Positions 16,774 through 26,062 of a stretch of DNA of 64,000 nt are shown one piece after another. Position 1 is the first letter of the stretch, and every line of letters begins with the position of its first letter. A program made the position numbers and the translations under genes. This DNA is from Streptomyces sp. NBC_01476 (lineage in GTDB: Bacteria; Actinomycetota; Actinomycetes; Streptomycetales; Streptomycetaceae): positions 6,403,001 through 6,467,000 of the forward strand of contig NZ_CP109446.1 of NCBI RefSeq assembly GCF_036227265.1, written 5' to 3'. A model generated the notes under the pieces. The model saw only the letters and a list, made by a program, of their open reading frames with translations, did no database searches and was not told where the DNA came from.

Positions 16774-19059
16774 TCACACGCGGTCGGGGACCTGCGGTGG
16801 CGCGACCGGGAGCCGGTGGCCCGCGGTGGCCGGCGGCTTCGGCAGCGCCGACTCGTCGTGCGTCATGTCCGGCAGCCGGTTCATCCAGCGCGGCAGGTAC
16901 CAGTTCCGCTCGCCGAGCAGCGTCATCACCGCGGGCAGCAGCACCCCGCGGATCACCGTGGCGTCGATCAGCACCGCGAAGGCCAGGCCGACGCCCATCT
17001 GCTTCATGCTCTGCATCGACAGGGTGCCGAAGATCGCGAAGACCGCCACCATGATGACCGCCGCGCTGGTGACGACACCGGCCGTGGTGGTGATGCCGTG
17101 CTCGATCGCGCTGCGGGTGCTCAGCCCGCGCATCCGGGCCTCGCGGATCCGGGAGACCACGAACACGTGGTAGTCCATGCTCAGCCCGAACAGGATCACG
17201 AACAAGAAGAGCGGCAGCCAGGCCACCACCGCACCGGTCCCGGTGGCGCCGACCAGCCCGGCGCCCCAGCCGTGCTGGAAGACCATGGTCAGCACCCCGT
17301 AGGCGGCGCCCACCGACAGCAGGTTGAGCGCGATCGAGGTCAGCGCGATGGTCAGCGACCGGAAGGAGAGCAGCATCAGCAGGAAGGCGAAGACGGTGAC
17401 GAAGGCGAAGACCGGCGGCACACTGCTGGTGATCTTGTGGGTGAAGTCCATGGACCCGGCGGTCTGGCCGGTGATCGGTGCCTGCACCCCGGCCACCTTG
17501 CCGAGGGTGTCCGGCCTGACCTGATCGCGCAGGGTGGTCAGATCGGCCTCGGCCTTGCCGCGGTCGGTGCCGCCGGCCAGCGGTACGGCGAGCTGGGCCA
17601 CGTTCTGCGCGCTGTGCACGGTGACGGTGACCGGACCGCTACTGGCACCGGAGGAGACTGCCTCGGCGCGGAAGGCCTCGATCGCCCTGACCACCGCGGG
17701 CGCCGTGATGTCGTCGGCCTTGACCACCACATGGGCCGGGTCGGGGCCGCCGGGGAAGGCGGCGCTGATGTGCTGGTAGGTCCGTACGATGGCCGGCCCG
17801 TCGCCGAGTTCCTGGTCCATCGACAGGTTCGCGGTGTGCATGCCGAAGGCGGGGATCGCGATCGCGGCCAGCGCACCGCCGGCGATCAGTGTGGCGGTCT
17901 TCGGGTTGCGCAGCACCGGGCGCAGGACGGTCCGCCAGAAGCGGCTGCCGCCGTCGGCGGCGCCGTGGCCGCGCTGCGCCCTGGCACGCCGGTTCAGGAA
18001 CGGGATCCGGCCCTTCTCGACCCGCTCGCCGAGCAGCGACAGCAGCGCGGGCAGCACGGTAACAGAGCCGAACATCGCGATCGCCACCACGATCATGGTG
18101 GCCACGCCCATCGCCTTGAAGTCGCCGATGCCGGTGAAGAGCATGCCGGCCATGGCCACGATCACGGTGATGCCGGAGATCAGGACGGCCCGGCCCGAGG
18201 TGGCCGCGGCGATCCGCAGCGCGGTGCCCGCGTCGTGCCCCGCCTCCCGCTCCTCCCGTTCCCTGCGCAGGTAGAACAGGCAGTAGTCGACGCCGACCGC
18301 CAGACCCACCAGCAGCATCACCGAGTTGGCGGTGTCGCTCATCGGCACCGCGTGGCTGACCAGCGCCACCACACCGGTCGCGCCGAGGAAGGCGGTCATC
18401 GCCAGCAGTACCGGCAGCAGCGCCGCGACCAGCGCGCCGAAGGCGATCAGCAGAATGGCCAGCGCGACCGGCACCGCGGAGAACTCGGCGGTCTTGAAGT
18501 CGCTGCCGAAGGCGTCGTTCTCCGCCTTGGCGGAGCTGGCGTCGCCGAACTCCTCGATCCGCAGGTCCTTGTGCTGCCCCTGCACGCTGCCGACCGCGTC
18601 CAGGACCGGCTGCACCTGGTCGGCCGCGTCGTCCGCGGCGCCGCGCATGTCGAACCTGACCAGTGCGCTGCGGTGGTCGGCGGAGATCGCCCCGGTGTCG
18701 TACGGGGAGGTGACCGCGGTGACCTTGCCGGTCGCCCGCACCGCCGTGACGACGTCGGAGACCGCCGTGCGGAAGGCCGGGTCGGAGGTGCTGCCGCCGT
18801 GGGTGGCCTGGATCAGCACCATTTCGCCGGCCGCGTCGGTCAGCCCCGAGTCGTCGATGATGGTGGCGGCCTGTTTGACCTCGCCGGGCATCGCGCGGTT
18901 CTCGTCCACGTCCGTCCGGCCGGCCGCCTGGCCGATGACCATGGCCACGATGACGAAGAGCAGCCAGCCCCCGACCGCCGCCCAGCGGTGCCGGGCGCTC
19001 CATCCGCCCATCGCCGCGGCGATGCCCATCGTGTTGCCGTGTGCGCGTCCGCGACTCAC
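16774..19059 (-). CDS. MMPL-family RND transporter
   Basis: A 761-residue membrane protein with the RND/MMPL layout: one N-terminal helix (WAAVGGWLLFVIVAMVIG), an extracytoplasmic domain, a helix bundle with LLVGLAVGVDYCLFYLRRERE, then a repeat of both with ILFGLSMDYHVFVVSRIREA. The paired G-x-x-x-D-Y motifs within these helices are the expected proton-relay sites. The GTG at 19059 is chosen because AAGGGGG lies 7 nt upstream; an in-frame ATG at 19086 has no Shine-Dalgarno. Relatives export lipids or hydrophobic metabolites; the substrate is unknown. No TetR gene is adjacent, but an inverted repeat covers its likely promoter. Confidence 0.9.
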   Translation of the reverse strand: MSRGRAHGNTMGIAAAMGGWSARHRWAAVGGWLLFVIVAMVIGQAAGRTDVDENRAMPGEVKQAATIIDDSGLTDAAGEMVLIQATHGGSTSDPAFRTAVSDVVTAVRATGKVTAVTSPYDTGAISADHRSALVRFDMRGAADDAADQVQPVLDAVGSVQGQHKDLRIEEFGDASSAKAENDAFGSDFKTAEFSAVPVALAILLIAFGALVAALLPVLLAMTAFLGATGVVALVSHAVPMSDTANSVMLLVGLAVGVDYCLFYLRREREEREAGHDAGTALRIAAATSGRAVLISGITVIVAMAGMLFTGIGDFKAMGVATMIVVAIAMFGSVTVLPALLSLLGERVEKGRIPFLNRRARAQRGHGAADGGSRFWRTVLRPVLRNPKTATLIAGGALAAIAIPAFGMHTANLSMDQELGDGPAIVRTYQHISAAFPGGPDPAHVVVKADDITAPAVVRAIEAFRAEAVSSGASSGPVTVTVHSAQNVAQLAVPLAGGTDRGKAEADLTTLRDQVRPDTLGKVAGVQAPITGQTAGSMDFTHKITSSVPPVFAFVTVFAFLLMLLSFRSLTIALTSIALNLLSVGAAYGVLTMVFQHGWGAGLVGATGTGAVVAWLPLFLFVILFGLSMDYHVFVVSRIREARMRGLSTRSAIEHGITTTAGVVTSAAVIMVAVFAIFGTLSMQSMKQMGVGLAFAVLIDATVIRGVLLPAVMTLLGERNWYLPRWMNRLPDMTHDESALPKPPATAGHRLPVAPPQVPDRV

Positions 19060-19080
19060 GGTGTGCCCCCTTGTGAGGAT

Positions 19081-19126
19081 CGTCATGGGTGGCGGCTCGG
19101 TGCCGCTCCGTCCACCCATGACGCTA
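19081..19126 (-). promoter_or_regulatory. Inverted repeat overlapping the likely MMPL -10 element
   Basis: Perfect 12-bp arms CGTCATGGGTGG (19081-19092) and CCACCCATGACG (19112-19123) flank 19 nt upstream of the MMPL start. On the minus strand TAGCGT (19126-19121) overlaps the outer arm and fits a -10 box. A repressor bound here would block transcription. Confidence 0.45.
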
Positions 19127-19193
19127 GGGGCGGGAAAGGCCGTGACCCATCCGGCCTGCTGGTGACTCGACCCCCGGGCTTCTCCCCTCCTCG

Positions 19194-19211
19194 GGTGGGG
19201 GAAACCCCACC
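19194..19211 (-). terminator. GAAA-loop hairpin after the acyltransferase
   Basis: A 7-bp stem (GGTGGGG with CCCCACC) closes on a GAAA tetraloop. It lies 80 nt beyond the acyltransferase stop on the minus strand. Confidence 0.35.
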
Positions 19212-19291
19212 ATGACCAGGCGGTTGGCCCCTACAAGGGTTCGCCGGGCAGGCGGTTCCCCGGCGGCCGGGTCGCCCCGGGCCGGCTCAGT

Positions 19292-20509
19292 TCAGCGCTG
19301 TGGCGGCGGGGTGCGCAGCCCGAAGCTCCCCGAGCGCATGGCGCGCCGCGCCGCGTCCGCCACCGGCCGTTCGGCGAACCGCTGGAGCACATAGGCGAGC
19401 AGCACCAGGCCCGCGGTGAGCGAGAGCACCAGCAGCCACGGGTCGACGGCGTCACCGTAGTGATTGACCACGGTCACGCCGATGACGTCGTGGATCAGGT
19501 ACAGCGGGAAGGTGAGGGTGCCGGCGGTGGAGAGCCAGCGCCACCGCACCCGCCCGGTCCAGCCCAGCGCGATGGCGGCGACGGCGGCGAAGAAGAGCGT
19601 GGTGGCCAGCACCAGCCACGGCCGCCAGGGGTGCCAGGTCGCCCAGTTGTTGCGGCCGCCGGTAGGGGTGAGCAGGAAGTACAGCCCGAGCAGGTACGAC
19701 ATCCCGACGATGCCCCACAAGATGGGGGTCGGCCGGAACCGGTACATCAGGTAGAAGGCCATACCGCCGATGAAGTACGGGGCGGAGGTCGGATTGACCA
19801 CCAAGGTGAGCAGCTGGATGTGGGACCCGGCGCTGAGCACCGCGGCCACCGTCCACAGGCCGCAGAAGACCACGACCCGCTGGTAGGTCAGGCCGCGCCA
19901 GACCACGGCGGCGAAGAGCAGGTAGAAGCAGAGCTCGGGCCAGAGCGTCCAGTACACCGAGTCCAGGTTGTTCACGCCGAGCGGGGTCTGGAACATCGTC
20001 AGGTTGGCGACGACGGTCTGCCCCTGCGGCGGGTCGAAGGGCGAGTCGAAGGCGAGCAGCACCACCGTGGTGAGGATGACCGCGGTCCAGTACATCGGAT
20101 ACAGCCGGGAGACCCGGGAGATGAAGAAGTCCCGCGGGCTGCGTCCCCAGGCGCTCATGCAGATGACGAACCCGCTGATCAGGAAGAAGAGATCGACGCC
20201 GAGCCGGCCGAAGGCGAAGACGCTGTGCGCCCCTTCGGAGAAGACCTGGTCGTAGGGGCGGCCCCAGACGAACTCCATCGAGGCCGGGGTCTGCCCGACG
20301 AAGTGGAAGAGCACCACCGACAGGGCGGCCAGGAAGCGCAGTCCGTCGAGCACCGCGAGTCGGCCGCCCCGTTGTGCGGCCGCCACCGGTGGCCTGCCGC
20401 CCTGGGACGCCGGGGGGAGCGGCCGGTGCAGGGGTGGCAGTCCGATACTCCGGGCAGCGGCTTCGGGTGCGGTGACCGTCCTGTCGGCTGCCTTGGTAAA
20501 GCCACTCAT
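19292..20509 (-). CDS. Membrane acyltransferase (acyltransferase 3 / OafA family)
   Basis: A 405-residue polytopic membrane protein of the acyltransferase-3 family, which transfers acyl groups to cell-surface glycans or secondary metabolites. After about 45 low-complexity residues the family opening LAVLDGLRFLAALSVVLFHF appears with the conserved His. LGVDLFFLISGFVICMSAWGR and FFISRVSRLYPMYW with the catalytic-region Arg follow. About ten hydrophobic segments can be seen, ending in FAERPVADAARRA. The acceptor is unknown. It is monocistronic, with TGACCCAT direct repeats upstream. Confidence 0.88.
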   Translation of the reverse strand: MSGFTKAADRTVTAPEAAARSIGLPPLHRPLPPASQGGRPPVAAAQRGGRLAVLDGLRFLAALSVVLFHFVGQTPASMEFVWGRPYDQVFSEGAHSVFAFGRLGVDLFFLISGFVICMSAWGRSPRDFFISRVSRLYPMYWTAVILTTVVLLAFDSPFDPPQGQTVVANLTMFQTPLGVNNLDSVYWTLWPELCFYLLFAAVVWRGLTYQRVVVFCGLWTVAAVLSAGSHIQLLTLVVNPTSAPYFIGGMAFYLMYRFRPTPILWGIVGMSYLLGLYFLLTPTGGRNNWATWHPWRPWLVLATTLFFAAVAAIALGWTGRVRWRWLSTAGTLTFPLYLIHDVIGVTVVNHYGDAVDPWLLVLSLTAGLVLLAYVLQRFAERPVADAARRAMRSGSFGLRTPPPQR

Positions 20510-20611
20510 ACGAGCCGGTTCTCCCCTGTCGTCCGTGGGTGCTTTTCGTCAGGTCGTACGGCATGCGCTGTCGACCCTCTCACACGGCGGCGGCGGGAGC
20601 GGTGACCGGGT

Positions 20612-20638
20612 TGACCCATTAGGGAGGAAATGACCCAT
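20612..20638. repeat. TGACCCAT direct repeat upstream of the acyltransferase
   Basis: Two identical TGACCCAT octamers at 20612-20619 and 20631-20638 have a 19-bp period, about two helical turns. They lie between the acyltransferase start and the sirohydrochlorin chelatase stop and could be activator half-sites. Confidence 0.3.
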
Positions 20639-20713
20639 GCATACGGGTGATTTGCACGGGGTCTGTGGGACGGCTGTGCAATCCCTGTGCGAACCGGGGC
20701 ACTTGGGGAGGAT

Positions 20714-21511
20714 TCAGGCCGCGATCCGGCGCCGGACCGGCAGCAGCGCCTGGTCGTACCGGTGCAGCAGCAGCGCGGCCACCTCGGGCGCCGCGCCCAG
20801 CACGGGGGCCAGGACATCGGCGCCGGCCTCGCGGGCGCCGCGGGCGATCCGGTCCGGGAGGAAGCCCGGCGCGATGACGTACGGCGCGACCGCGATCCGG
20901 CGCACCCCCTCGGCCCGCAGCGCGCGGACCGCGTCCTCGGTCCGCGGCAGGGCGGCGGAGGCGAACGCCGGCCGCACCGCGCACCAGCCGGTACGCCGCC
21001 ACTCCCGCGCGATCGCCGCGATCACCGCGCCCGCCTCCGGGTCGGTGGAGCCCGCCGAGGCCAGCACCACACCGGTCGACGCGCGGTCGCCGGGCCGCAG
21101 CCCGGCCTGCTGGAGCCGCCGCTCCAGCGCCGCGGTCAGCAGCGGCGAGGGGCCCAGTACGTCGGCGGTCCGCAGCCGCAGCGACGGCAGCGCCGCCGTG
21201 GATTCCCGCAGCACCGCGGGGATGTCGGTCTTGGCGTGGAACGCGCGGGTGAGCAGCAGCGGCAGCGCCACCGCGTCCCGTACGCCGTCGGCGGCCAGCC
21301 GCCGGACCGCCTGCGGCACCGACGGCGCGCAGAAGTCCAGGAACGCCGTCTCCACCCGCAGCCCCGGCCGGGCCGCCGCCACCCGCGCGGTCAGCGCGCG
21401 GACCGTCGCGGCGTGCCGCGGGTCACGGGAGCCGTGCGCGATGACCAGCAGGGGCGGGCGGCCCGAGCCGGGGTGGGTACGGCGCTGGTGGCCGGTGGCG
21501 GGGCGGGACAT
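20714..21511 (-). CDS. Sirohydrochlorin chelatase (CbiX/SirB family)
   Basis: A 265-residue protein with two tandem CbiX halves. The first begins LLVIAHGSRDPRHAATV with the metal-binding His; the second contains IAVAPYVIAPGFLPDRI. It likely inserts Fe2+ into sirohydrochlorin to make siroheme, the cofactor of the sulfite reductase encoded in the same island. The ATG at 21511 shares its last base with the stop of the ABC permease gene (TGATG on the minus strand), so the two are translationally coupled. It is the last gene of the sulfur island. Cobalt insertion for cobalamin is possible but not suggested by the context. Confidence 0.88.
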   Translation of the reverse strand: MSRPATGHQRRTHPGSGRPPLLVIAHGSRDPRHAATVRALTARVAAARPGLRVETAFLDFCAPSVPQAVRRLAADGVRDAVALPLLLTRAFHAKTDIPAVLRESTAALPSLRLRTADVLGPSPLLTAALERRLQQAGLRPGDRASTGVVLASAGSTDPEAGAVIAAIAREWRRTGWCAVRPAFASAALPRTEDAVRALRAEGVRRIAVAPYVIAPGFLPDRIARGAREAGADVLAPVLGAAPEVAALLLHRYDQALLPVRRRIAA

Positions 21512-22458
21512 CAGCGGCCGGCGGACAGGCCCCGGGTGCGCAGCACCCAGCGCTCCAGCGGGGAGAAGATGATCAGGTCGATGGCGATGCCGACCAGCAG
21601 GATCAGCAGGATGCCGAGGAAGACACCGGCCATGTCGGAACCCTCCCGCATGTTCTCCAGATAGCGGCCGAGGCCCACGCCCAGATCGGGCGAGGACGCG
21701 ATCAGTTCGGCGGCCATCAGGGAGCGCCAGGAGAACGCCCAGCCCTGCTTGAGGCCGGCCACATAACCCGGCAGCGCGGCAGGCAGCAGGATGTACCAGG
21801 CGCCGCGCAGCCCGGTCGCACCGATGGTACGTCCCGCCCGCAGATACAGCGGCGGCACCTGGTCGATGCCGGCCACCAGGCCATTGGCGATCGACGGCAC
21901 CGCGCCCAGCAGGATCACCGCGTACATCGCCGAGTCCTCGATGCCCAGCCAGATCACCGCGGCCGGCACCCAGGCCACCGACGGCAGCGACTGGAGCCCG
22001 GAGAGGATCGGGCCGATCGCGGACCGGACGAACGGCACCCGGGCCACCACCAGACCCAGCGGGGTGCCGATGGCCAGCGCCGCCAGGAAGCCGAGCAGGC
22101 CGCGCTCCACACTGGTCCAGATGATGGAGAACAGGTCGCCTGCGCTCCACCGGGCGACCAGTTCCGACCAGACCGCGTGCGGGCTGGGCAGCTTGGTCGG
22201 GCTCGCCACCTTGCCCCACACCGCGAGTTGCCACACCACCAGGACCAGCACCACCGCGCTCAGCGGCGGCAGCACCTTCTTCACCAGCACCTGGCCGAAG
22301 GACGTCCGCTTGATGACGACCGTGTCGAGCGCGTCCAGACCGGCCTCCAGGCCGGACAGGTCCCGCAGCGCGCCGTCCGTGCCGGAGCCGTCGGTCGCCT
22401 GCCGCGGCACGGTGCCCCGCGGGTCCTTCTCTGCGGTGCCGGTCTCAGTGCTGGCCAT
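21511..22458 (-). CDS. ABC transporter permease, sulfonate/taurine type
   Basis: A 315-residue inner-membrane permease with about six hydrophobic segments. The EAA loop region (LRAGRTIGATGLRGAWYILLPAALPG) is typical of the SsuC/TauC/NrtB family. The first about 55 residues are hydrophilic. The chosen ATG at 22458 overlaps the ATPase gene by 14 bp; an alternative in-frame start is 22476. It forms an importer with the two upstream genes. Placement beside sulfate-assimilation genes favours organosulfonate uptake. Confidence 0.85.
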   Translation of the reverse strand: MASTETGTAEKDPRGTVPRQATDGSGTDGALRDLSGLEAGLDALDTVVIKRTSFGQVLVKKVLPPLSAVVLVLVVWQLAVWGKVASPTKLPSPHAVWSELVARWSAGDLFSIIWTSVERGLLGFLAALAIGTPLGLVVARVPFVRSAIGPILSGLQSLPSVAWVPAAVIWLGIEDSAMYAVILLGAVPSIANGLVAGIDQVPPLYLRAGRTIGATGLRGAWYILLPAALPGYVAGLKQGWAFSWRSLMAAELIASSPDLGVGLGRYLENMREGSDMAGVFLGILLILLVGIAIDLIIFSPLERWVLRTRGLSAGR

Positions 22459-23239
22459 GGCGGCGGATCTCCCCACGCAGTTCTTCGGTGATCTCGACGG
22501 ACAGGTCCGCCACGCCCGAGTCCTCGATCCGGCGCGGCTGCGGGATGTCGATGACCCATTCGCGGTTGATCCGCCCGGGCCGGGACGACAGCAGGACGAC
22601 CCGCTGGGCGAGCCGTACCGCCTCGCGGACGTTGTGGGTGACGAAGACGACCGACAGCTCGGTCTCCGACCAGATGCGGGTCAGCTCGTCGTGCAGCACA
22701 TCACGGGTGATCGCGTCCAGCGCCGCGAACGGCTCGTCCATCAGCAGCAGTTGGCTGTCCTGGGCGAGCGCCCTCGCCAGCGCCACCCGCTGCCGCATAC
22801 CGCCGGACAGCTCGTGCACCCGCTTGCCGTACGCCTCGCCCAGCCGCACCAGGGAGAGCAGCCGCTCGGCCTCCGGGCGCCGCTGCTCGCGCGGCACCCC
22901 GCGCAGCCGCAGCGCCAGTTCGATGTTCTTGCCCGCGGTCAGCCACGGGAAGAGCGCGTGCTCCTGGAACATCAGGGCCGGCCGGCCGCCGGGAGCCTCG
23001 ATGCTCCCGGCGGTCGGTTTGTCCAGGCCCGCGACCAGGTTCAGCAGGGTGGACTTGCCGCACCCCGAGGCCCCCAGCAGGCAGACGAACTCACCGGGCC
23101 GTACGTCCAGCGTGATGTCGTCCAGCACGAGCTGCTGGGCGCCGGGCCGGCCGAACGCCTTCGACACATGGTCGAGCCTGGCCGCGTACGCGGCGGCTTC
23201 CCCGGTCGGCGCGGCGGCGCCGGCGAGCGTGTCAGCCAT
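22445..23239 (-). CDS. ABC transporter ATP-binding protein, sulfonate/taurine type
   Basis: A 264-residue ATPase. Walker A is GASGCGKST, the signature is LSGGMRQRVALARAL and Walker B is LLLMDEPFAALD, followed by the switch His in VVFVTHNVREA. The sequence fits the SsuB/TauB/NrtD group. The ATG at 23239 is preferred over a GTG at 23248 because AGGAGG sits 8 nt before it and the GTG overlaps that Shine-Dalgarno. It powers uptake with the neighbouring binding protein and permease. Confidence 0.9.
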   Translation of the reverse strand: MADTLAGAAAPTGEAAAYAARLDHVSKAFGRPGAQQLVLDDITLDVRPGEFVCLLGASGCGKSTLLNLVAGLDKPTAGSIEAPGGRPALMFQEHALFPWLTAGKNIELALRLRGVPREQRRPEAERLLSLVRLGEAYGKRVHELSGGMRQRVALARALAQDSQLLLMDEPFAALDAITRDVLHDELTRIWSETELSVVFVTHNVREAVRLAQRVVLLSSRPGRINREWVIDIPQPRRIEDSGVADLSVEITEELRGEIRRHGQH

Positions 23240-23301
23240 GGGTGTCACCTCCTGGGGTCCTCTTCAGCGGGATGTCGGGTCGTCGTTGCCGGTACGGGCC
23301 G

Positions 23302-24444
23302 CTACTGCTTGCCCAGGCCCGCCGCGTCCACCGCCGGCTGCCCCTGCTCCTTGAGCACCTTGTTCAGCAGCGTCAGGTCGTACAGTCCGTCGAGCTTGGG
23401 CGCCTTCAGCAGACCGGCCGACACGGCGTGGTCCGCCTCCTCCTGCGCGGTCTTGGCCAGCGGGTCGTCCAGCAGCGTGATCGACTTCCAGGCCGGGTCC
23501 AGCTGGTCGGCCGGCAGCGCCTTCTGGGTGAGCGCCTTGAGCTGGGCGTTGGCGTCGGCCTTGGCCTGGTCGGAGTTGGCGTTGATCCAGGCGTTGGTCT
23601 TCACCGAGCCGCGCAGCACTGCCTCGACCACGTCCGGGTGATCGGTGAGGAACTTCTGCGACACGATCACATTGGTGATCACGAACTTGTTGTCGGGCCA
23701 CAGCGTGCTCTCGTCCAGCAGCACCTTCGCGCCCTCGCTGACCAGCTTCGAGGCGGTGGGCTCCGGCACCCACGCACCGTCGATCGAGCCGTTGGCGTAC
23801 GCGTCGGGGGTGATCTTGTTGTCGGTGCGGACCACCGACACATCGCCCTTGCCGCTCTGCGCGTCGACCTTCCAGCCCTGGGACTTGATCCACGCCAGCA
23901 GCGCCACGTCCTGGGTGTTGCCGAGCTGCGGGGTGGCGATCTTCTTGCCCTTGACGTCGGCCAGGGACGTGATCTTCTTCGGGTTCACCACCAGCTTCAC
24001 ACCGCCGGACGCCGAACCCGAGATGATCCGCAGGCTGGTGCCCTTGGACTGCGTGTAGCCGTTGATCGCGGGGGAGGGGCCGATCCAGCCGATGTCTATG
24101 GAGCCGGCGTTGAGCGCCTCGATCTCGGCGGGGCCCGCGTTGAACGTGGACTGCTTGATCTTGGTGGCGCCCAGCTCCTTCTGGAAGAAGCCCTCCTTCA
24201 GCCCGACCAGCGCGGTCGCGTGCGTCAGGTTGGGGAAGTAGCCGATCCGTACCTCGTCCGCGGAGAGCTTCTTCGCGCCCGCCGCGGGGGCCGAGGAGGG
24301 GGAGGCGTCGGCGGCGTCGTCCGACGTGTCGGAGCCGTAGCCGCACGCGGCCAGTGCGCCGAAGAGGATCGGCAGGGCGGCGGCCGCGGCGACGAGTCTG
24401 CGGCGGCGGGAGGTGCCGGGTGCGAGGCGGGGCTGGGCAGACAC
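23302..24444 (-). CDS. ABC transporter substrate-binding lipoprotein, sulfonate type
   Basis: A 380-residue SsuA/NMT1-like binding protein. The N-terminus has Arg residues, the hydrophobic LVAAAAALPILFGALAAC and a lipobox ending in Cys, so it is a membrane-anchored lipoprotein. Binding-fold signatures include VRIGYFPNLTHATALVGLKEG and DIGWIGPSPAINGYTQSKG. The GTG at 24444 is chosen because AAAGGA lies 7 nt upstream. A candidate promoter is present just before it, so it may be expressed apart from cysN as well as by read-through. The ligand is inferred from context only. Confidence 0.87.
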   Translation of the reverse strand: MSAQPRLAPGTSRRRRLVAAAAALPILFGALAACGYGSDTSDDAADASPSSAPAAGAKKLSADEVRIGYFPNLTHATALVGLKEGFFQKELGATKIKQSTFNAGPAEIEALNAGSIDIGWIGPSPAINGYTQSKGTSLRIISGSASGGVKLVVNPKKITSLADVKGKKIATPQLGNTQDVALLAWIKSQGWKVDAQSGKGDVSVVRTDNKITPDAYANGSIDGAWVPEPTASKLVSEGAKVLLDESTLWPDNKFVITNVIVSQKFLTDHPDVVEAVLRGSVKTNAWINANSDQAKADANAQLKALTQKALPADQLDPAWKSITLLDDPLAKTAQEEADHAVSAGLLKAPKLDGLYDLTLLNKVLKEQGQPAVDAAGLGKQ

Positions 24445-24478
24445 GGGCGTGTCCTTTCGTAAGGCCCGGCGTGTCGCG

Positions 24479-24507
24479 CGACTAGGGCGCGGCCGGAGTG
24501 TCGTCAG
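24479..24507 (-). promoter_or_regulatory. Candidate promoter for the sulfonate-type ABC genes
   Basis: On the minus strand CTGACG (24507-24502) and TAGTCG (24484-24479) are separated by 17 nt in the 266-nt gap between cysN and the binding-protein gene. The position suits a second promoter inside the sulfur island. The rest of the gap holds only short hairpins near 24667-24687. Confidence 0.35.
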
Positions 24508-24710
24508 GTCTTCGAAGGCGGTGCGGCGCGGTGCGCGCAACGCGGCGGGCGGGTACGGCGGTGGCCGCGGTCCTGGCGCGGACCGTGACCGGAGGCGTCA
24601 GCGCACACATCGCGCCACCCCGCCCGTACCGGAGCCGAGCGAGCCGCTGCCGACGCGGCCGCCCTCCTTCGCGAAGCCTGAAAAGGCGTCATGGACCAGT
24701 GGGGACACGG

Positions 24711-26060
24711 TCAGAAATCCCATTCCTCGTCGTCTTGGGCGGCATCGGCCGGCTTCCGCTCGGCGAACGCCTCGCCCGCCATCCCGGCGGTCAGCGTCGT
24801 GCCGTCGGCCGGGTCGATCAGCAGGAACGAGCCGGTCAGCCGGGAGTCGGCGTAGGCGTCCATCGGCAGCGGCTCCGCGGTCCGCAAGACCACCGCGCCG
24901 ATGTCGTTGACCGCGAGCTCCGCGGGGTCGCTGACGTGCGCGAGGCCGGAGGAGAGCTCGATCCGGTACGGCAGCGCCTTCACGATCGCCTTCACCGTGC
25001 GGGTGGCGTGCTTGAGCAGCACCCGCTCTCCGACCCGCAGCGGCCGCTCGTGCAGGTGGCAGACGGTCGCGCGGATGTCCTGGGTGACCCCGGGCGCGCT
25101 CGCGGTCGGCGCGATCAGGTCGCCGCGGGAGATGTCCAGGTCGTCGGCGAGCAGTACGGTCACCGACTGCGGCGCCCACGCGGTGTCCACCCGGCGGCCG
25201 AGCGCGTCGATACCGGTGATGGTGGTGGTGCGGCCGGACGGCAGCACGGTCACCGGGTCGCCGACCCGCAGCAGGCCGGAGGCGATCTGGCCGGCGTAGC
25301 CGCGGTAGTCCGGGTGCTCGGCGGTCTGCGGCCGGATCACGTACTGCACCGGGAAGCGCGGCGGGCAGGCGGTGAGGTCGTGGCTGACCGGGACGGTCTC
25401 CAGGTGCTCCAGTACGGTCGGGCCGCCGTACCAGTCCATGTTCGCCGACGGCTCCACCACGTTGTCCCCGGCCAGCGCGGAGATCGGGATCGCCGTCACG
25501 TCCGGCACGCCGAGCGACGCCGCGTAGGCGGTGAACTCCTCGGCGATCGCGGCGAAGACCGGCTCCGCGTACGCCACCAGGTCCATCTTGTTGACCGCGA
25601 GCACCACGTGCGGGACCCGCAGCAGCGCCGCCACCGCGGCGTGCCGGCGGGTCTGCTCGACCACCCCGTTGCGCGCGTCGACGAGCACCACGGCCAGCTC
25701 CGCGGTCGACGCGCCGGTCACCATGTTCCGGGTGTACTGCACATGGCCCGGGGTGTCGGCGAGGATGAAGCGGCGGCGGGCGGTGGCGAAGTAGCGGTAG
25801 GCGACGTCGATGGTGATGCCCTGCTCCCGCTCGGCGCGCAGGCCGTCGGTGAGCAGCGCCAGGTCCGGCGCCTCCTGGCCGCGGCTGAGCGACGCCCGCT
25901 CCACCGCCTCCAGCTGGTCGGTCAGCACCGACTTGGAGTCGTGCAGCAGCCGGCCCACCAGCGTGGACTTGCCGTCGTCGACGGAGCCGGCGGTGGCGAA
26001 CCGCAGCAAGGTGGTCGCCGACAACTGCTCGGCGGTGAGCGGACTCGTGGTGCCGGTCAT
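24711..26060 (-). CDS. cysN: Sulfate adenylyltransferase subunit 1 (GTPase)
   Basis: A 449-residue EF-Tu-like GTPase that drives APS synthesis with CysD. G1 is AGSVDDGKST, G3 is ILADTPGH and G4 is AVNKMD. Two beta-barrel domains follow. Its length matches CysN without a fused C-terminal APS kinase, in keeping with a separate cysC here. The ATG at 26060 lies 2 nt after the cysD stop, with a GAGGGG ribosome-binding site inside cysD. Confidence 0.95.
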   Translation of the reverse strand: MTGTTSPLTAEQLSATTLLRFATAGSVDDGKSTLVGRLLHDSKSVLTDQLEAVERASLSRGQEAPDLALLTDGLRAEREQGITIDVAYRYFATARRRFILADTPGHVQYTRNMVTGASTAELAVVLVDARNGVVEQTRRHAAVAALLRVPHVVLAVNKMDLVAYAEPVFAAIAEEFTAYAASLGVPDVTAIPISALAGDNVVEPSANMDWYGGPTVLEHLETVPVSHDLTACPPRFPVQYVIRPQTAEHPDYRGYAGQIASGLLRVGDPVTVLPSGRTTTITGIDALGRRVDTAWAPQSVTVLLADDLDISRGDLIAPTASAPGVTQDIRATVCHLHERPLRVGERVLLKHATRTVKAIVKALPYRIELSSGLAHVSDPAELAVNDIGAVVLRTAEPLPMDAYADSRLTGSFLLIDPADGTTLTAGMAGEAFAERKPADAAQDDEEWDF

Positions 26061-26062
26061 CG

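Noticed and set aside
16672..19215. An 847-codon plus-strand frame
   Set aside because: It is antisense to the MMPL transporter, whose RND helix motifs are unmistakable.
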